Below, one piece after another: positions 7,476 to 14,842 of a stretch of 29,853 nucleotides of DNA. Each line of letters opens with the position of its first letter. Within the stretch, counting starts at the first letter, position 1. The stretch is taken from positions 1 through 29,853 of the forward strand of contig CAMDGP010000003.1 in NCBI GenBank assembly GCA_945897765.1, given 5' to 3'. The position numbers and the translations under genes are program-made. Below the pieces are notes generated by a model, which was not told the DNA's origin, did not search any database, and saw only the letters and a list, made by a program, of their open reading frames with translations. This DNA is from Chitinophaga pinensis (GTDB lineage: Bacteria; Bacteroidota; Bacteroidia; Flavobacteriales_D; Crocinitomicaceae).

Positions 7476-9012
7476 TGTAATGGCTTAATAATGAAGTTCT
7501 CATCCCTGCACTCACAACAAAAGCTTGAGAATTTTCTGCTCCAGTTTGTTTTCTGTAGGTGATATTTCCGAAGAAGGTCCAGTTTAATTTTTTGTTCATT
7601 CTGTATCCTAATTCAAATTGATTGTGCGAAATTTTATCATTTGAAACAGTATTGTAATATTGAATAGGTAATAAATCATTTTTCGTTTGGTTGATTAAAA
7701 AATAATTTACCGATTTAACGTCCGCATAAATCCTTTTCCATTCCCAACCTAATCGGATCACAATTTCATGAAAACCATTTTCCATTGGATGAGCAAGTGC
7801 AAGATTATAATGACTGTAATTCAATCGATCTGTTGTGGCTTTATACATTTTTGATGTTGCAAAATTGTATTCAATTTGCGTGTATAAATTCTTGATTTTG
7901 AAGTAATCGTTTCCTCGGTAACCAACTTGCAAAGCGTATTGTTTTGCTCCTAAAGAACCTAGTGCGAATTGTCCATAAACGCGCGCATTGGGATGCAAAA
8001 GCCAATTTACATTTATTCCTTGAATAGTACTGCATATTGAATCGTTCAAAATACTTGATACAATTGGAATTGGGTTGTAAAAAAGCGGATGAACTCGTTT
8101 TGTTGTTAACGAATCTCCCATCGACCAAGTTGAACCTTCGAAAAGCGAAATATTCAATTTATCTGTCGCTTGAAAGGATAAATAATTGACAGCAAAACCT
8201 TTTGGTTGATAGTATGCTTCGACAGTTGTTGTCTTCTTCTTTCTACTCAAATTCATCGCTCTCGTTCTTAAAATTGAATACGACCAGCGTTTGCTAATTC
8301 TATAATCTAAACGGAAATAAGGCGCAGCAGAACTATTGTCCGAAAGTAACATTGAACGATAACCAGCGCCTATAAATTGCTGATTATTTCCAACTATAAT
8401 GTCTACTTTTTTATGGGGTTGATAAACGATATAACCTTGTGCAAATCCATAGTCGAAACCATCATTTTTGAATTCTTTAGTACGTGTTCCACCAGCAACA
8501 ACACCATTCTGTTGGATATAACCAGTGCCATTCTGCTTAAAGTAAAATTCTCCATGTGAAGAAATAAAATCAGATTCATAATTACTAAAACGAGCTTGAT
8601 TTTCGTAAAAAGTAGTGGCAAACGAAAAGTTCTTTGCAATATCTCCTTCGATGATAAAACCCCGTGTGTTTTGAAATAAATTCCTCGGGTTTTCCTCTTT
8701 TAAGTCTTTGCCAAAAGAGAGGTTAAAAGTCGGTGAAATTGTCAAAAAACAATCTTCTGTTTTTATTTCAACCAACTGTTTTTTAAATACCGTTACCGCA
8801 AAATCATAATAAAGTATAGTCGTATCTTTTAAGTGTTTTTGAAGGTCATAATTTGATTCAGTAACAGGTAGAAAAGCATTACAATTATACGATTCGGTTC
8901 GAGAAGTTTCAAATAATTTATCGCGATAGAATGAATGCGTAGAAATCAAGTTATGTTGACTGCAAACAAAAGTTGCCAAACCTAACAAAGCTATGATTAA
9001 AACGATTCTCAT
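7465..9012 (-). CDS. Wzi-like outer-membrane protein (capsule assembly family)
   Basis: 515 residues with a signal peptide (MRIVLIIALLGLATFVCSQ; a lipoprotein cleavage is less likely because the Cys is followed by Ser-Gln without a clear lipobox). The Wzi-type signature QQFIGAGYRSMLLSDNSSA lies at about 211-229. The rest alternates aromatic strands expected for a barrel. It overlaps cysQ upstream by 4 bp (ATGA) and its paralogue downstream by 11 bp. The two copies are diverged but collinear, suggesting an old duplication with specialised roles. Confidence 0.75.
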   Translation of the reverse strand: MRIVLIIALLGLATFVCSQHNLISTHSFYRDKLFETSRTESYNCNAFLPVTESNYDLQKHLKDTTILYYDFAVTVFKKQLVEIKTEDCFLTISPTFNLSFGKDLKEENPRNLFQNTRGFIIEGDIAKNFSFATTFYENQARFSNYESDFISSHGEFYFKQNGTGYIQQNGVVAGGTRTKEFKNDGFDYGFAQGYIVYQPHKKVDIIVGNNQQFIGAGYRSMLLSDNSSAAPYFRLDYRISKRWSYSILRTRAMNLSRKKKTTTVEAYYQPKGFAVNYLSFQATDKLNISLFEGSTWSMGDSLTTKRVHPLFYNPIPIVSSILNDSICSTIQGINVNWLLHPNARVYGQFALGSLGAKQYALQVGYRGNDYFKIKNLYTQIEYNFATSKMYKATTDRLNYSHYNLALAHPMENGFHEIVIRLGWEWKRIYADVKSVNYFLINQTKNDLLPIQYYNTVSNDKISHNQFELGYRMNKKLNWTFFGNITYRKQTGAENSQAFVVSAGMRTSLLSHYNDY

Positions 9013-9842
9013 GGTAAAATTTCCAAAAGAGCTTTTGTTTTTGCAATGAAAAACGGATTCAATAAATTTTCCTTATTATATTCTAAAGGCTTACCTGTTT
9101 CCACATTGATAACATTACCTCCTAACGCTTCTAAAATTGCCTGACCGGAAGCAATATCCCATTCCATTGTGGGAGCAAATCGGGCATAAATATCCACTTC
9201 TCCTTTTGCCAAATCAAAGAATTTTAAGGATGAACCTTTTGATTTTAATTCTATTTCTGGCGAAATTCGTTTTAATTCTGCGGTAAAATCCTCCATCGGA
9301 CCTGAACCATGACTTCTAGAAGCTGTTAAGATTAATGGTGAATTGACTTTTTTTGTGGCGTTTATTTGTTCCCACTTATCGGGAAAATCTAGGTCATTGA
9401 ATTGTGCGATAAAAACTCCTGTCTCTTTTGACCCAAAGATAATTTCCTCATTTACGGGAGAAGCAATCAATCCAAAAGTTGGTATTCCATTTTCAATTAG
9501 CGCAATGTTTACCGCAAATTCTCCATTTCTTTTGATGAATTCTTTAGTGCCATCCAAAGGGTCGACACACCAACATTCTGTCCAATTTTTACGAATAGAA
9601 TAATCTAATTTTTCTGTTTCTTCACCAGTAATTGGAATACCTAAAGGTTCCAAATATTCGTGGATAATTTTGGTTGAAGCTAAATCCGCTTTAGTCAACG
9701 GCGAGCCATCATCTTTAATAATTGTTTCAAATTCATGGTTGTAAATCTTCATGATTTCTCTTGAAGCAGCTACTGATGCTCGAAGCGCTATGCTGTAATA
9801 TTGTTTTAAATCTGTCAACTTACAATTGCATTTCTGGAACAA
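9009..9842 (-). CDS. cysQ: 3'(2'),5'-bisphosphate nucleotidase CysQ (inositol monophosphatase family)
   Basis: 277 residues with all metal-binding motifs of the Mg-dependent, Li-sensitive phosphatase family: DDGSPLTKAD at about 44-53, GEETE at 73-77, CVDPLDGTKEF at 92-102 (D94, D97) and EWDIASGQ at 227-234 (D229). The DGTKEF form is typical of CysQ, which hydrolyses 3'-phosphoadenosine 5'-phosphate to AMP during sulfate assimilation. The start overlaps the end of scoB by 23 bp. I keep this ATG because the first conserved helix (YYSIALRASVAASREIMKIY) would be lost from the next Met at residue 31. It ends by overlapping the first Wzi gene by 4 bp. Confidence 0.92.
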   Translation of the reverse strand: MFQKCNCKLTDLKQYYSIALRASVAASREIMKIYNHEFETIIKDDGSPLTKADLASTKIIHEYLEPLGIPITGEETEKLDYSIRKNWTECWCVDPLDGTKEFIKRNGEFAVNIALIENGIPTFGLIASPVNEEIIFGSKETGVFIAQFNDLDFPDKWEQINATKKVNSPLILTASRSHGSGPMEDFTAELKRISPEIELKSKGSSLKFFDLAKGEVDIYARFAPTMEWDIASGQAILEALGGNVINVETGKPLEYNKENLLNPFFIAKTKALLEILP

Positions 9843-10473
9843 ATTCTGGCACCACTAAATCGCCTTCCGTTTTAGAAACGATTTCTTCAACACTCACGCC
9901 TGGAGCTCTTTCAATCAAGTGAAATTTTCCGTCTTTAATTTCCAAAACAGCTAATTCTGTCACCACTTTTTTTACGCAAGCAACACCTGTCAAAGGCAAC
10001 GTACATTCTTTTAGAATTTTTGATTCTCCCGCTTTATTGCTGTGCATCATGGCTACAATAATGTTATCTGCAGAAGCGACTAAATCCATTGCGCCACCCA
10101 TTCCTTTTACCATTTTCCCTGGGATTTTCCAGTTTGCAATGTCTCCATTTTGCGAAACTTCCATTGCTCCCAAAACGGTTAATTGAACGTGTTGTCCGCG
10201 AATCATTGCGAAAGAGGTTGCTGAATCAAAGAAAGATGCGCCTTCACGAACTGTAATCGTTTGTTTTCCAGCGTTGATTAAATCGGCATCTTCTTCGCCT
10301 TCAAACGGAAAGGGTCCCATGCCTAACACACCGTTTTCTGATTGAAATTCTACCTCAATTCCTTCTGGAATATAGTTGGCAACTAAGGTTGGAATTCCGA
10401 TTCCTAAATTTACGTACCACCCGTTTTGTAGTTCTTGTGCGATGCGTTTTGCTATTCCTGTTTTATCGAGCAT
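9820..10473 (-). CDS. scoB: 3-oxoacid CoA-transferase subunit B
   Basis: 217 residues, full length for the beta subunit of succinyl-CoA:3-ketoacid CoA-transferase. The catalytic glutamate lies in FQSENGVLGMGP (E46), the residue that forms the glutamyl-CoA thioester. NLGIGIPTLVANYIP at 22-36 and GAMDLVASADNIIVAM are standard family blocks. With ScoA it moves CoA between succinyl-CoA and acetoacetate in ketone-body or branched-chain degradation. Unusually, the partner scoA is separated from it by a 257-bp repeat-rich spacer, while cysQ overlaps its 3' end by 23 bp. Confidence 0.93.
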   Translation of the reverse strand: MLDKTGIAKRIAQELQNGWYVNLGIGIPTLVANYIPEGIEVEFQSENGVLGMGPFPFEGEEDADLINAGKQTITVREGASFFDSATSFAMIRGQHVQLTVLGAMEVSQNGDIANWKIPGKMVKGMGGAMDLVASADNIIVAMMHSNKAGESKILKECTLPLTGVACVKKVVTELAVLEIKDGKFHLIERAPGVSVEEIVSKTEGDLVVPEFVPEMQL

Positions 10474-10485
10474 TGTAATTTGAAT

Positions 10486-10565
10486 TTATGAGTGAATGAT
10501 TTTATGATGTTATGAGGGAATGATATTATGAGGGAATGACTTTATGATTTTATGAGGGAATGAAA
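10486..10565. repeat. two tandem 40-bp units containing four copies of a 14-mer
   Basis: The 14-mer TTATGAGGGAATGA starts at 10510, 10526 and 10550, with a one-base variant (TTATGAGTGAATGA) at 10486. The spacings are 24, 16 and 24 bp, so the structure is two 40-bp units (10486-10525 and 10526-10565), each with a pair of 14-mers and a shorter TTTATGAT between them. It lies directly upstream of scoB (start at 10473) in its leader. Copies on the coding strand read TCATTCCCTCATAA. Function is unknown; slippage-prone tandem repeat or binding-site array are both possible. Confidence 0.85.
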
Positions 10566-10588
10566 AATGAAATACGATTCAAAGTGAG

Positions 10589-10714
10589 ATTAAAACTTCT
10601 TCCGTCAGCTGACGGAGAGATTGAGAGGGGTGACAATATGTTGTTTATTGATAAACTTTGAATTTTGTTAATTCACCTCCCTTTATCTCCGTCAACTGAC
10701 GGAAGGGAAATTAA
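10589..10714. repeat. MITE- or REP-like inverted-repeat element in the scoA-scoB spacer
   Basis: Two imperfect inverted arms (10596-10633 and 10673-10709) flank about 39 bp of AT-rich core. Each arm contains a self-palindrome: TCCGTCAGCTGACGGA at 10601-10616 (perfect) and TCCGTCAACTGACGGA at 10688-10703 (one central mismatch). The outer and inner parts also pair: GGGGTGA at 10627-10633 against TCACCTC near 10673. ATTAA occurs just outside both arms (10589-10593, 10710-10714), a possible 5-bp target duplication, though it is weak because the area is AT-rich. No coding capacity, so it would be a non-autonomous element or an intergenic hairpin pair. Confidence 0.7.
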
Positions 10715-10730
10715 TCACCTCATTTTCAAA

Positions 10731-11429
10731 TTAACTTCTCTTTCTTGTTGTTCTTTGTTCAATTCTTTTCTCAAACTTCTCTCCTTTAAAAATACGTTGA
10801 ACGAAAATTCCTGGTGTGTGAATGTGATTTGGGTCTAACTGTCCAGCAGGAACTAATTCTTCGACTTCAGCTACAGTGATTTTTCCGGCCATTGCCATCA
10901 TAGGGTTGAAGTTCATCGCAGTTGCTTTGAAAACCAAATTTCCTTCTGTGTCGCCTTTCCACGCTTTCACAATCGCAAAATCAGCTGTTAATGCTTCTTC
11001 CAAAATGTGTGGTTTTCCGTTGTAGATGCGCACTTCTTTTCCTTCTGCTACTTCTGTTCCGTAACCAGCAGGAGTGAAAAAAGCTGGAATTCCAGCACCA
11101 CCAGCGCGGCATCTTTCTGCCAAACTTCCTTGTGGAATCAAATCCACTTCCAATTCTCCTGAAAGCATTTGACGCTCGAATTCATCGTTTTCACCTACGT
11201 AGCTTGAAATCATTTTTTTGATTTGTTTGGTCTGCAATAAAAGTCCTAAACCAAAATCATCCACACCAGCGTTGTTGCTTATGCACGTTAGATTTTTCGT
11301 CCCTAATTTTACCAACTCAGCAATTGAATTTTCTGGAATGCCACACAAACCAAAACCACCAATCATTAAGGTCATTCCGTCTTCAACACCAATTAAGGCT
11401 TCTTCAACATTTTTTACTAATTTATTCAT
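10731..11429 (-). CDS. scoA: 3-oxoacid CoA-transferase subunit A
   Basis: 232 residues, the expected length for the alpha subunit. The N-terminal LMIGGFGLCGIPENSI at about 21-36 is the CoA-binding glycine-rich loop, and TCISNNAGVDDFGLGLLL and GGAGIPAFFTPAGYGT are conserved family blocks. The last dozen residues (KRIEQRTTRKRS) are basic and not conserved in my memory of the family. The start is 2 bp from the end of the PBP1A gene upstream on the same strand, so scoA is likely co-transcribed with it. Its partner subunit gene follows only after the repeat-rich spacer. Confidence 0.93.
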   Translation of the reverse strand: MNKLVKNVEEALIGVEDGMTLMIGGFGLCGIPENSIAELVKLGTKNLTCISNNAGVDDFGLGLLLQTKQIKKMISSYVGENDEFERQMLSGELEVDLIPQGSLAERCRAGGAGIPAFFTPAGYGTEVAEGKEVRIYNGKPHILEEALTADFAIVKAWKGDTEGNLVFKATAMNFNPMMAMAGKITVAEVEELVPAGQLDPNHIHTPGIFVQRIFKGEKFEKRIEQRTTRKRS

Positions 11430-11431
11430 AT

Positions 11432-13978
11432 CTAAAATTCAAATGGTATTTCTATTTCGCTCGATGGTGGTGCAACCGCGGTTTCGGAACATTCAAACAT
11501 TGTTGGGTCGTAATCTGGAGGTTGCCTAAAGTCTTCAAACGTACTGAAAATTTTATCTCGATACGCTCGTTGCATAAAGTAGCCATAAATCGGTAAAGCC
11601 GCTCGAGCACCTTGCCCCATTGCAGTACTTCGAAATCGGACCACACGGTCTTCGGCTCCGACCCAAACTCCAGTTACTAATTTTGGAGTTAAGCCCATGA
11701 ACCACGCATCAGAATTCCCTTGTGTTGTTCCTGTTTTTCCAGCTGTAGGTGCAGTAATTCCACCCCAAGGTCTACCACTTCTCAAACTCCAACCCGTACC
11801 ATAAGCGATACCGCCTTTCATCATTTTCAAAACTTCGTAAGCAACGGTTGAATTTAATGCTTGGTCTCGGAAGATTTTTGCATCAGCACTGTAAATTACT
11901 TTTCCATTTCTATCGGTAATGCGTTCAATTGTTGTTGGGCGAACGTAATATCCGTTGTTTGCAAAAATACATTGTGCGGCAACCAATTCAAAAAGTGATA
12001 AATCCATTACTCCTAATGCCATTGAAGGCACAACATCATTTGGATTCAACTTGATTTCCACTTTTTTCAATAACTTCTCTACTTCGTAAGGACCACCTTT
12101 TTTTAGATAACTATTGAAAGAACCAATTGTTTGCATTACAGCTGCAGTTGTTGGATTGGAAGAAAGTGCCAAACCATCTTTTACATTTTTTGCTGGCTCA
12201 CCTGCAGGTGTATATCGACTTTTAACCGAACCGTCTTCATTTTCAACTATTACAGCGCATTGTTCAGGCGTAAAGGTTGTACATGGCTTTACAGGTTCTC
12301 CTTCTATTCTTCCTTCTAATAAAGCCGTTGCATATACAAAAGGTTTTATGGTTGAACCAACTTGACGTTTTCCAAGGCGAACGTGGTCATAGGAAAAATG
12401 TTTGTAATTAACGCCACCAACCCATGCTTTCACGAAACCTGTCTGTGGATCCATTGAAACTAAACCTGCATGTAAAAATGCTTTGTAGTAACGGATTGAA
12501 TCGTTGGGTGTCATCGTTGTGTCTCGCTCACCTCTCCAAGAAAAAATACGCATTGCACAAGGTGTTTCAAAACTTCTTTTAATGTTACTTGCACTTGCAC
12601 CAGCTTCTACTAATTTGCGGTAACGTTCCGTTGAACGGCGTGCATTTTCCATGATTCTTTCAATCATTTCAGGACTAACCGAGTTTGCAAATGGATAATG
12701 TTTAAGCGATTTATTATTTTCGTCAAAAGCAGGTTGCATGTCCTCTTTGATGTGACGCTCAACTGCATATTCAGCATGACGTTGCAAAGTTGGATTTAGG
12801 GTTGTGTAAATCTTCAATCCGTCGCGGTAAATATTGTAAGGCGTACCGTCTTCTTTCAAATATTTTAAAGTACCATCTTCATTTTTTTGTTCTAAAATAC
12901 CTGTGACCTCGCTGCGCATTGATTCTCTAAAATACGGTGCCATTCCCTCTTTGTGATCGAGTGATTTAAAGTTAGTTGCTACAGGAGTTATTTTCAATTT
13001 ATCAAACTCTTCACGGGTTATTTTAGTTTGTAAAGCATCGTTTTCATCTTCACTATTTTTCAACCATTGATATAAAACCTGATTTCTTCTTTCAACTGCT
13101 CTAATTGAATCTCTAGAACGTCTTTCATCAATTTCAGCTTGTGTTACTTGACTGAAGGGAATTTCTTTGTTATTCGCTATTTTTCTTCTGTAATTATCAA
13201 CTTGATACGAATATGGATTGTATAAATCAGGGTTTTTACACATTCCAACTAGCATTGCTGCCTCTGCTTTTGTTAAGTTAATTGGCGCTTTATTGAAGTA
13301 AACACGTGCTGCATTTTCAATACCAACAGCATTGTACAAGAAATCAAATTGATTCAAATACATTGTAATTATTTCCTCTTTGGTGTAGCGTTCTTCCAAG
13401 CGCTTTGCAATGATGTTTTCCTGAATTTTTTCGTTGATTCTTCTAAATTTCCCAAAGAAACCACCGACTCTTGCTGCTAAATTCTCCCCTTTTGCGCGTG
13501 CAATTTCTTCTTCTTGTCGCTTTTGTAAGGTAAATAATAATTTCGCTAACTGCTGCGGAATTGTTGATGCACCTCCTCTTGAACCAAGGCTAAAAATCGA
13601 TCGCGCTAAACCTTTAAAATCAATTCCTGAATGACTCATGAAACGCTCATCTTCAGTGGCGATTAATGCATCAATCACAAAAGGAGAAATTTGGCGGTAT
13701 TTTACACTTGTACGATTCACCAACCAAAAGCGACCAATAACAGTATCTTCTTTCTCGCTTTTTTTGGCAATAATCAAAGAAGCTTGAATTTCTGGTGGAT
13801 TATCCAAAAGTTCAACAGGCGGTAAATCATCTTCTGATTGAAACAAAAATAAGGAAGTAACAATCAAGAATGGAAACAAAGAAAGGATCCAAAAGTAGAC
13901 AGTGTATTTTTTGTTTTCCCCTGTAGATAAAGAAGTTATCGATTTTTTAGTTGAGGAGTTTTTATTTTTATCATTCAT
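11432..13978 (-). CDS. class A penicillin-binding protein 1A (glycosyltransferase/transpeptidase)
   Basis: 848 residues. A cytoplasmic basic tail is followed by one TM helix at about 25-46. The GT51 domain has the catalytic Glu in ATEDERF (E109) and GGASTIPQQLAKLLF at 135-149. The transpeptidase domain has all three motifs: S542-T-I-K545, S606-S-N608 and K748-T-G750. It polymerises and cross-links peptidoglycan in the periplasm. The ponA/mrcA-type symbol is not assigned because naming varies. The ATG at 13978 gives a normal tail and TM. It is the first gene of its minus-strand run; HepT ends 134 bp upstream. Confidence 0.95.
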   Translation of the reverse strand: MNDKNKNSSTKKSITSLSTGENKKYTVYFWILSLFPFLIVTSLFLFQSEDDLPPVELLDNPPEIQASLIIAKKSEKEDTVIGRFWLVNRTSVKYRQISPFVIDALIATEDERFMSHSGIDFKGLARSIFSLGSRGGASTIPQQLAKLLFTLQKRQEEEIARAKGENLAARVGGFFGKFRRINEKIQENIIAKRLEERYTKEEIITMYLNQFDFLYNAVGIENAARVYFNKAPINLTKAEAAMLVGMCKNPDLYNPYSYQVDNYRRKIANNKEIPFSQVTQAEIDERRSRDSIRAVERRNQVLYQWLKNSEDENDALQTKITREEFDKLKITPVATNFKSLDHKEGMAPYFRESMRSEVTGILEQKNEDGTLKYLKEDGTPYNIYRDGLKIYTTLNPTLQRHAEYAVERHIKEDMQPAFDENNKSLKHYPFANSVSPEMIERIMENARRSTERYRKLVEAGASASNIKRSFETPCAMRIFSWRGERDTTMTPNDSIRYYKAFLHAGLVSMDPQTGFVKAWVGGVNYKHFSYDHVRLGKRQVGSTIKPFVYATALLEGRIEGEPVKPCTTFTPEQCAVIVENEDGSVKSRYTPAGEPAKNVKDGLALSSNPTTAAVMQTIGSFNSYLKKGGPYEVEKLLKKVEIKLNPNDVVPSMALGVMDLSLFELVAAQCIFANNGYYVRPTTIERITDRNGKVIYSADAKIFRDQALNSTVAYEVLKMMKGGIAYGTGWSLRSGRPWGGITAPTAGKTGTTQGNSDAWFMGLTPKLVTGVWVGAEDRVVRFRSTAMGQGARAALPIYGYFMQRAYRDKIFSTFEDFRQPPDYDPTMFECSETAVAPPSSEIEIPFEF

Positions 13979-14108
13979 AAAAAACGACGTTTTATTTTAA
14001 TTAAAATTACGCTAAAAAATCAAAATTGTATTAGCTGAAATTGGAGGCTAAGTTAGTAACTTTATCGTATCGAAAAGTACTATTGAATTTGGACTTTTGA
14101 GTAATTAA

Positions 14109-14151
14109 AACTTCAGTTTTCTAATAATTTTTCAACTTCAGTTTTTAATAA
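14109..14151. repeat. near-identical direct repeat at the 3' end of hepT
   Basis: A 19-bp copy at 14109-14127 and an 18-bp copy at 14134-14151 share AACTTCAGTTTT and TAATAA, differing by one inserted C in the first (a G on the coding strand), offset 25 bp. Both copies read through the last codons of hepT (LLKTEV and LLEN-stop). The extra base shifts the frame and creates the stop codon. Confidence 0.7.
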
Positions 14152-14448
14152 AGGCAAATGATTTATTACAATGTTCCAAATTTGTGTTACCTCAATTTCA
14201 TCACAACCATGGGTTAGTCTATTTCTGGTATCAACAATTCTTCTTGCATTTGAAATTGGAATTTCAGGCTCTTTTTTCAAAAGTAAATTCATCGCTTCTC
14301 CTAATGTTATTAAATTTCGTTCAACTGCATCTTGAAGCAAGAAGTTATCGGAATATTCTGTAAATACCTTATTTTCGCCTATGTAGTTTTCAATATTTTC
14401 AAGGCAAATTATAATATCTTGTATTAGCTTTTTAACTTCCAAAACCAT
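14113..14448 (-). CDS. hepT: HepT-like HEPN RNase toxin (DUF86), atypical motif
   Basis: 111 residues, all helical, with the HEPN core of the HepT/DUF86 family (LQDAVERNLITLGEAMNLLL, RNRLTH, IWNIVINHLPLLK). HepT is a ribonuclease toxin whose catalytic motif is RX4HXY; the MntA partner attaches AMP to that tyrosine. Here R75 and H80 are present (RNRLTHGC), but the tyrosine position is C82. The frame overlaps the MntA-like gene upstream by 17 bp, the usual order and coupling. The C-terminus ends at a stop produced within a duplicated segment, so it may be slightly shortened. It may be an inactive or differently controlled toxin. Confidence 0.85.
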   Translation of the reverse strand: MVLEVKKLIQDIIICLENIENYIGENKVFTEYSDNFLLQDAVERNLITLGEAMNLLLKKEPEIPISNARRIVDTRNRLTHGCDEIEVTQIWNIVINHLPLLKTEVEKLLEN

Positions 14449-14749
14449 AAATAGGAAATTTAGTTTCGTTTACTCGTTGTATGAAGTATGGGTTTTTTAA
14501 GGATCTTTCCGTTAATAAATCAACATTTCTTTTTAATAATTCTTCTAATTCATAAGTCAAATTCCACAAATGTTCACCCGTTTCTAATGGATCCAAATTA
14601 TTTTGAATCGTTACCAAAAAATCAATATCGCTGTTTGAATTGAATTTCTCCGTCAATACTGAACCAAAAACATAAGCGCTAATGATCTTGTGCTTTTTTA
14701 GAAGTTCTATAACTTGTGGTAAAAAAGGTTGAATTGTTTGATGAATCAT
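14432..14749 (-). CDS. mntA: MntA-like nucleotidyltransferase antitoxin
   Basis: 105 residues of the minimal nucleotidyltransferase fold. The GSX10DXD motif is complete: G29-S30, then D41-I-D43, and the third metal-binding Asp is D77 in NVDLLTE. MntA proteins neutralise HepT by AMPylating it, using ATP in the cytoplasm. It precedes and overlaps hepT by 17 bp, as in known pairs. A promoter-like box and an inverted repeat lie just upstream. The pair sits between PBP1A and the rod operon, probably as a horizontally acquired cassette. Confidence 0.87.
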   Translation of the reverse strand: MIHQTIQPFLPQVIELLKKHKIISAYVFGSVLTEKFNSNSDIDFLVTIQNNLDPLETGEHLWNLTYELEELLKRNVDLLTERSLKNPYFIQRVNETKFPIYGFGS

Positions 14750-14765
14750 TTTTTTTGAATCTGTT

Positions 14766-14773
14766 CAAATGTA
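14766..14773 (-). promoter_or_regulatory. putative -7 box of the mntA-hepT pair
   Basis: On the minus strand this reads TACATTTG, an exact match to TAnnTTTG, 16 bp before the mntA ATG. A TTG about 23 bp upstream (minus-strand reading of 14797-14799) could serve as the -33 element, slightly farther than the usual 19-21 bp. It gives the pair its own promoter separate from the rod operon. Confidence 0.5.
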
Positions 14774-14774
14774 A

Positions 14775-14802
14775 AACTTGTTTTTGAAATAATTAACAAG
14801 TT
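14775..14802. promoter_or_regulatory. inverted repeat AACTTGTT-N12-AACAAGTT, candidate operator
   Basis: Two perfect 8-bp arms (14775-14782 and 14795-14802) have centres 20 bp apart, close to two helical turns. They span the region between the -7 box and the candidate -33 element of mntA-hepT. A dimeric repressor, or the toxin-antitoxin complex itself, could bind here. It is too AT-rich and has too long a loop for a terminator. Confidence 0.45.
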
Positions 14803-14842
14803 AATTTTAAAACTTAGTCTAAAAGCCATTTAATAGTTGATT

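Noticed and set aside
10486..10565. possible CRISPR array
   Set aside because: The 14-bp repeats are too short, the 2- to 10-bp gaps between them are too small for spacers and are not unique, and no cas genes are present.
11218..11596. overlapping plus-strand open frames across the scoA/PBP1A junction
   Set aside because: Antisense to conserved ScoA and PBP1A residues; low-quality shadow frames.
14775..14802. Rho-independent terminator after rodA
   Set aside because: Stem is AT-rich, loop is 12 bp, and there is no adjacent T-tract in the right direction; an operator fits better.
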